52,363 bases of DNA from Bacillus sp. FJAT-27225 (GTDB taxonomy: Bacteria > Bacillota > Bacilli > Bacillales > Cytobacillaceae). A program made the translations under genes and the position numbers. The stretch's first letter is position 1. Each line of letters opens with the position of its first letter. This document shows positions 47,388 to 52,363 of the stretch, piece after piece. The DNA is taken from the NCBI RefSeq assembly GCF_001685025.1, contig NZ_MAYU01000027.1, positions 1-52,363 on the forward strand. Direction: 5' to 3'. Under the pieces are notes generated by a model. The model had not been told where the DNA came from. It saw only the letters and a program-made list of their open reading frames with translations, and did no database searches.

Positions 47388-48227
47388 ATGACTACAAATA
47401 CAATTATTAAATGTGGGCCTTTAGAATTGGATTATTCTTCGAAAACATTGATTATGGGGATTTTGAATGTTACCCCGGACTCTTTTTCGGATGGAGGCAG
47501 ATTTAATTCAATCGACCGTGCTATTGAACGAGCGAAGGAAATGGTCGAGCATGGAGCGGATATGATTGATATTGGTGGTGAGTCTACTCGCCCAGGGCAT
47601 GAACCTGTTTCACAGGATGAAGAAATTTCGAGGATTATCCCGATTGTGAAAGCCTTGGCAAGGGAATTGTCTGTTCCGCTATCAGTGGATACATATAAAG
47701 CAGAAGTTGCAAGACAAGCTTTAAAAGCTGGTGCTCATATTATTAATGACATTTGGGGAGCTAAAAAAGACCCGGAAATTGCGAATGTCGCCGCCGAAAC
47801 GGGAGCTCCCATCATCCTCATGCATAACCGTGAAGACGTGCCTTATAGTACTTTCATGCGTGAGGCTTTGTTGGATTTATATGAGAGCATCGCTATTGCT
47901 AAAGCTGCAGGAGTAAAGGATGAACAGATCATTCTTGATCCCGGGATAGGTTTTGCAAAAACATATGAACAAAATATGGAAATGATGCAAAACCTTGAGC
48001 AACTTGTTGGGATTGGCTATCCAGTTCTTCTTGCGACCTCACGTAAGCGGTTCATTGGACACGTCCTTGACGTGCCGCCAGACGAAAGGATGGAAGGAAC
48101 GGGGGCAACTGTATGCTATGGAATCCAGAAGGGCTGCCAGATGGTTCGTGTCCATGACGTAAAGGAAATTTCCAGAATGGCGAAAATGATGGATGCATTA
48201 ATGGGGCGGGGGCGAGTGCATGGATAG
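47388..48227 (+). CDS. folP: Dihydropteroate synthase
   Basis: FolP (Sul) joins p-aminobenzoate to 6-hydroxymethyl-dihydropterin diphosphate; it is the target of sulfonamides. The 279-residue TIM barrel has both Prosite-type signatures: MGILNVTPDSFSDGG and DIGGESTRPGHEPVS, plus IINDIWGAK, LMHNRED and DPGIGFAKT. ATG 47388 has CGGAGGAA 7 nt upstream; the in-frame extension from 47334 is not supported. It overlaps folB by 8 nt and begins the fol operon. Confidence 0.97.
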   Translation: MTTNTIIKCGPLELDYSSKTLIMGILNVTPDSFSDGGRFNSIDRAIERAKEMVEHGADMIDIGGESTRPGHEPVSQDEEISRIIPIVKALARELSVPLSVDTYKAEVARQALKAGAHIINDIWGAKKDPEIANVAAETGAPIILMHNREDVPYSTFMREALLDLYESIAIAKAAGVKDEQIILDPGIGFAKTYEQNMEMMQNLEQLVGIGYPVLLATSRKRFIGHVLDVPPDERMEGTGATVCYGIQKGCQMVRVHDVKEISRMAKMMDALMGRGRVHG

Positions 48228-48585
48228 GATATATATTAGTAAAATGCAGTTTTACGGTTATCATGGTGTCTTCCCGGAAGAAACAAAGCTTGGCCAGCGG
48301 TTCGGGGTGGACCTGGCTATTGGCCTTGACCTGAGCAAAGCAGGTCTCTCCGATAGCCTTGGGGATTCAGTTAACTATGGGGAGCTTTATTTAGTATGCA
48401 AAGAGGTTGTTGAGGGGAAACCTTTTAAATTGGTTGAAGCAGTTGCTGAAAAACTTGCCTCCACAGTATTAGGTGAATTTCCTCTGGTTGAAGAGGTAAC
48501 TGTCAAGGTTATTAAACCAGATCCTCCGATTCCCGGGCATTATCAATCGGTAGCAATTGAGATAACAAGGAGAAGGTCAAATTGA
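48220..48585 (+). CDS. folB: Dihydroneopterin aldolase
   Basis: FolB cleaves 7,8-dihydroneopterin to 6-hydroxymethyl-dihydropterin and glycolaldehyde. The 121-residue protein starts MDRIYISKMQFYGYHGVFPEE, with the substrate-binding Tyr/His and EE; DSVNYGELY and the C-terminal KPDPPIPGHYQSVAIEI with the catalytic Lys are typical. Its start overlaps folP by 8 nt and its stop overlaps the folK start as TTGA. Confidence 0.96.
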   Translation: MDRIYISKMQFYGYHGVFPEETKLGQRFGVDLAIGLDLSKAGLSDSLGDSVNYGELYLVCKEVVEGKPFKLVEAVAEKLASTVLGEFPLVEEVTVKVIKPDPPIPGHYQSVAIEITRRRSN

Positions 48586-49109
48586 ACAATCATGCGTTCT
48601 TGTCACTAGGAACCAATATGGGGGACCGTCTCTATTATCTATTTTCTGCAATTCGTGAATTAAATCGCCATCCCTCCATACAGGTAGTAAATTATTCCTC
48701 TATCTATGAAACTGATCCAGTTGGTTTTGAAGAGCAAGCTCTTTTTTTAAACATGGTTGTAGAAATAACAACGGATTTAAATTCCTCTGCTTTATTGGAA
48801 ACATGTCTTGGGATAGAACAAGTTTTTGGGAGAAAAAGGGAAGTTAGATGGGGCCCCCGAACAATAGACCTTGACATTCTTGCCTTTAACCAAGAAAATA
48901 TTGAAACAGAGAGCCTGTGCATTCCTCATCCCAGATTGGGAGAGCGAGCTTTTGTGCTGGTTCCGTTGCATGAAATCGCCGGAAACATTTCTCTTCCCGG
49001 CTTCAAAGAGCCTTTAACTGAGCTTTTAGGGCGGTTACCTGATAAAGAAGGAGTACGGATATGGAAGCGGATAAATGGGGAAGACGGATTCGGGCTTTTA
49101 GAAAACTAA
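48582..49109 (+). CDS. folK: 6-hydroxymethyl-7,8-dihydropterin pyrophosphokinase
   Basis: FolK activates the pterin with ATP before FolP. The 175-residue protein has FLSLGTNMGDRL at the N-terminus, YETDPVGFEEQALFLNMVV, and the signature RWGPRTIDLDILAF with the metal-binding DLD. The TTG start at 48582 overlaps the folB stop by 4 nt, with GGAGAAGG upstream. Its 3' end overlaps yazB by 49 nt. Confidence 0.96.
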   Translation: MNNHAFLSLGTNMGDRLYYLFSAIRELNRHPSIQVVNYSSIYETDPVGFEEQALFLNMVVEITTDLNSSALLETCLGIEQVFGRKREVRWGPRTIDLDILAFNQENIETESLCIPHPRLGERAFVLVPLHEIAGNISLPGFKEPLTELLGRLPDKEGVRIWKRINGEDGFGLLEN

Positions 49110-49270
49110 AAGGATTTACCCAAGATAGTTTTTCAAAGGAATTGGGTGTATCTGTCTCAATCCTTGGGGAAATTGAAAGGGGAAACCGAATGCCGCCGGC
49201 AGATTTACTTAATAAGGTTTCACAGGTTTTGCGCATTAGTATTGATGAGATTGCTCCGCCCAAGGAGTAA
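49061..49270 (+). CDS. yazB: XRE-family helix-turn-helix protein YazB
   Basis: This 69-residue single-domain Cro/CI-type regulator shows WGRRIRAFRKLKGFTQDSFSK and GVSVSILGEIERGNRMPP, a five-helix HTH, ending with DEIAPPKE. Its targets are unknown. It is nested in the folate operon between folK and dusB, as in B. subtilis. AAGGAG is 8 nt upstream of the ATG, inside folK. Confidence 0.93.
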   Translation: MEADKWGRRIRAFRKLKGFTQDSFSKELGVSVSILGEIERGNRMPPADLLNKVSQVLRISIDEIAPPKE

Positions 49271-49327
49271 TAGATGAAGCGGGCACAAACGGGCCCAAAA
49301 CCATTTAAGAGAAAGGAAGGCCGTAGT

Positions 49328-50326
49328 ATGTTAAAGATTGGCGATATAGTCATGAAGAACCCTGTTGTTTTGGCGCCAATGGCTGGTGTCTGTAATTCGG
49401 CTTTCCGGTTAACCGTAAAGGAATTTGGTGCCGGGCTGGTTTGTGCCGAAATGGTTAGTGATAAAGGCATCGTGTTTAAAAATGAAAAGACGATGAACAT
49501 GCTTTATATAGATGAGCGGGAAAAACCGCTAAGCCTGCAAATATTTGGAGGCGAAAAGAAAACCCTCATTGAAGCAGCACGATTTGTAGATAAAAATACA
49601 AATGCTGATATTATTGACATTAATATGGGTTGCCCAGTTCCTAAAATCACTAAATGTGATGCCGGAGCAAGGTGGCTCTTAGATCCTAACAAAATTTATG
49701 ATATGGTCTCTGCTGTTGTTGATGCGGTTGAAAAGCCTGTAACAGTTAAAATGCGAGTCGGCTGGGATGAAAAGCATATTTTCGCAGTAGAAAATGCCCG
49801 CGCGGTAGAACGTGCCGGCGGTAAGGCCGTGGCCGTACACGGACGTACACGTGTTCAAATGTATGAAGGTAAAGCAAACTGGGATATTATTAAGGAAGTT
49901 AAACAATCTGTGAATATTCCGGTTATTGGGAACGGTGACGTTCAAACCCCCCAGGATGCCAAACGCATGCTTGATGAAACCGGGGTTGACGGAGTTATGA
50001 TTGGCCGCGCGGCGTTAGGAAACCCATGGATGATTTACCGTACTGTAAACTATCTAGAAACAGGCAAGTTGATGGGTGAACCATCCGTACGTGAAAAAAT
50101 GGATGTAGCGATTCTCCATCTTGACCGATTGATTGCCCTTAAGGATGAATTTATTGCCGTCAGAGAGTTTCGCAAGCATGCAGCCTGGTATTTGAAAGGC
50201 GTCAAAGGTAATGCTAAGGTTCGCAATGCTATTAATGAATGCAATACGAGAGATGAGCTTGTTATGCTCCTTAATAGCCTTGTGGCTTATGTTGAGGAAA
50301 AGGAACAGCAGGCAATTGTCGGCTAA
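49328..50326 (+). CDS. dusB: tRNA-dihydrouridine synthase (DusB/YacF)
   Basis: This 332-residue FMN enzyme reduces uridines in tRNA (and, in Gram-positive DusB, reportedly 23S rRNA). The TIM barrel shows VLAPMAGVCNSAFR, INMGCPVPKITKCDAG with the catalytic Cys, VKMRVGWDE, HGRTRVQMY and VIGNGDVQTPQDA, where FMN phosphate binds. ATG 49328 has GAAAGGAAGG upstream and matches B. subtilis YacF (333). An in-frame ATG at 49274, also with a good AAGGAG, would add 18 basic residues. It belongs to the fol operon. Confidence 0.95.
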   Translation: MLKIGDIVMKNPVVLAPMAGVCNSAFRLTVKEFGAGLVCAEMVSDKGIVFKNEKTMNMLYIDEREKPLSLQIFGGEKKTLIEAARFVDKNTNADIIDINMGCPVPKITKCDAGARWLLDPNKIYDMVSAVVDAVEKPVTVKMRVGWDEKHIFAVENARAVERAGGKAVAVHGRTRVQMYEGKANWDIIKEVKQSVNIPVIGNGDVQTPQDAKRMLDETGVDGVMIGRAALGNPWMIYRTVNYLETGKLMGEPSVREKMDVAILHLDRLIALKDEFIAVREFRKHAAWYLKGVKGNAKVRNAINECNTRDELVMLLNSLVAYVEEKEQQAIVG

Positions 50327-50350
50327 CCTTTTTCGAGATGCTAAAAATGC

Positions 50351-50389
50351 GGCTGCCGGTATAACACTGGCAGCCTTTCTTCTGTTTTT
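50351..50389 (+). terminator. fol-dusB operon terminator
   Basis: GGCTGCC and GGCAGCC form a 7-bp stem with further inner pairing, followed by the pyrimidine-rich TTTCTTCTGTTTTT. Confidence 0.65.
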
Positions 50390-50481
50390 GTTATTATTAG
50401 TAGGACTATGCGCTTATTTTGTGTAAAATGGAGCTAATGTCTTGTTTTATAATAATTTGTCCAAACTGATTGGGTGAATAA

Positions 50482-52020
<1,539 letters not shown>

Positions 52021-52053
52021 TTTTGTTAACCTTCAATATAGAAGTATGAAGTA

Positions 52054-52090
52054 AGTGCCAGTTTCCTTTTTGGAGGCTGGCGCTTTCTTG
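52054..52090 (+). terminator. lysS terminator
   Basis: AGTGCCAG pairs with CTGGCGCT (one G-T pair), with an inner CC/GG, followed by TTCTTGTTT. Confidence 0.8.
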
Positions 52091-52178
52091 TTTGGGAAGT
52101 TTTATACACACGATGAAGACGAGGAATAATTAGAATTTTGGTTCTTTATGATTTTGGATAAAAAGTTTAAAAAAGCTA

Positions 52179-52207
52179 TTGCATGGTTTGCTCAAAGGTG
52201 CTATATT
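52179..52207 (+). promoter_or_regulatory. rRNA operon promoter P1
   Basis: TTGCAT (52179-52184), 17 nt, TATATT (52202-52207), preceded by an A/T-rich UP-like stretch (52160-52178). Confidence 0.75.
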
Positions 52208-52250
52208 ATTAAAGTTGCTTCTGAGAGAAAAACAAACAAGAAAAAACTTG

Positions 52251-52279
52251 TTGACATCACATTAGCAATCTGGTAATAT
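52251..52279 (+). promoter_or_regulatory. rRNA operon promoter P2 and leader
   Basis: TTGACA (52251-52256), 17 nt, TAATAT (52274-52279), 72 nt after P1. The following leader contains TTCCTTGAAAACTAAACAAA, a sequence typical of Bacillus rRNA operon leaders. The 16S gene itself lies beyond the window. Confidence 0.9.
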
Positions 52280-52363
52280 TAAAAAGTCGTCTTCAAAAAA
52301 AGATGCGTTAGTGATTGTTCCTTGAAAACTAAACAAACAAGCGTCAACAAACAATAATATGAT

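Overview
The window is a stretch of ordinary chromosome from an endospore-forming Bacillaceae bacterium. It is collinear with the origin-proximal region of Bacillus subtilis that lies between two rRNA operons. It opens with the last 40 nt of a 5S rRNA and closes inside the leader of the next rRNA operon, just after lysS. Gene order, product lengths and many protein motifs match the B. subtilis csfB-to-lysS interval. The low-to-moderate GC content, strong AGGAGG-type ribosome binding sites and the sporulation genes (spoIIE, spoVT, spoVG, sspF, yabG, yabP, yabQ, csfB, fin) fit that assignment. The species cannot be named from the sequence.

Layout. 1-5400: 5S end, csfB, a PLP-dependent basic amino acid decarboxylase (yaaO), tmk, the c-di-AMP receptor gene darA, holB, ricT and yabA. 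5430-8182: a degenerate repeat element, then yabB, yazA and rsmI, with abrB on the opposite strand. 8690-14800: metS, tatD, yabE, a second copy of the repeat, rnmV and ksgA. 14900-19860: yabG, veg, sspF plus a candidate unannotated 53-codon gene, ispE, purR, yabJ and spoVG. 20050-28710: glmU, prs, ctc, pth/spoVC, fin, mfd and spoVT. 28850-34220: yabM, yabN, yabO/rqcP, yabP, yabQ, divIC and yabR. 34415-34605: tRNA-Glu and tRNA-Met on the minus strand. 34849-43290: spoIIE, yabS, yabT, tilS, hprT and ftsH. 43507-52020: coaX, hslO, yacD, cysK, folP, folB, folK, yazB, dusB and lysS. Compared with B. subtilis, xpaC-yaaN, yaaR and pabB-pabA-pabC are absent from their usual places.

How it works together. 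Housekeeping genes (nucleotide supply, replication clamp loading, tRNA and rRNA modification, translation, folate, isoprenoid and cell wall precursors, division) alternate with regulators of the transition state and of sporulation. The intergenic regions contain recognisable promoter sequences for many sigma factors: SigA, SigB-like, SigE-like, SigF, SigG, SigH, SigK and ECF type. They also contain Spo0A boxes at abrB and a PurBox-like pair at purR. These were matched by eye against textbook consensus sequences.

I found no CRISPR array, prophage, insertion sequence with a transposase, toxin-antitoxin pair or defence island, and no clear new multi-gene system. The items most worth checking are a small ORF translationally coupled to sspF, an ECF-type promoter reading antisense into yabE, an ECF-type promoter before tilS-hprT-ftsH, and a pair of structured dispersed repeats, one of which carries about 105 extra bases.
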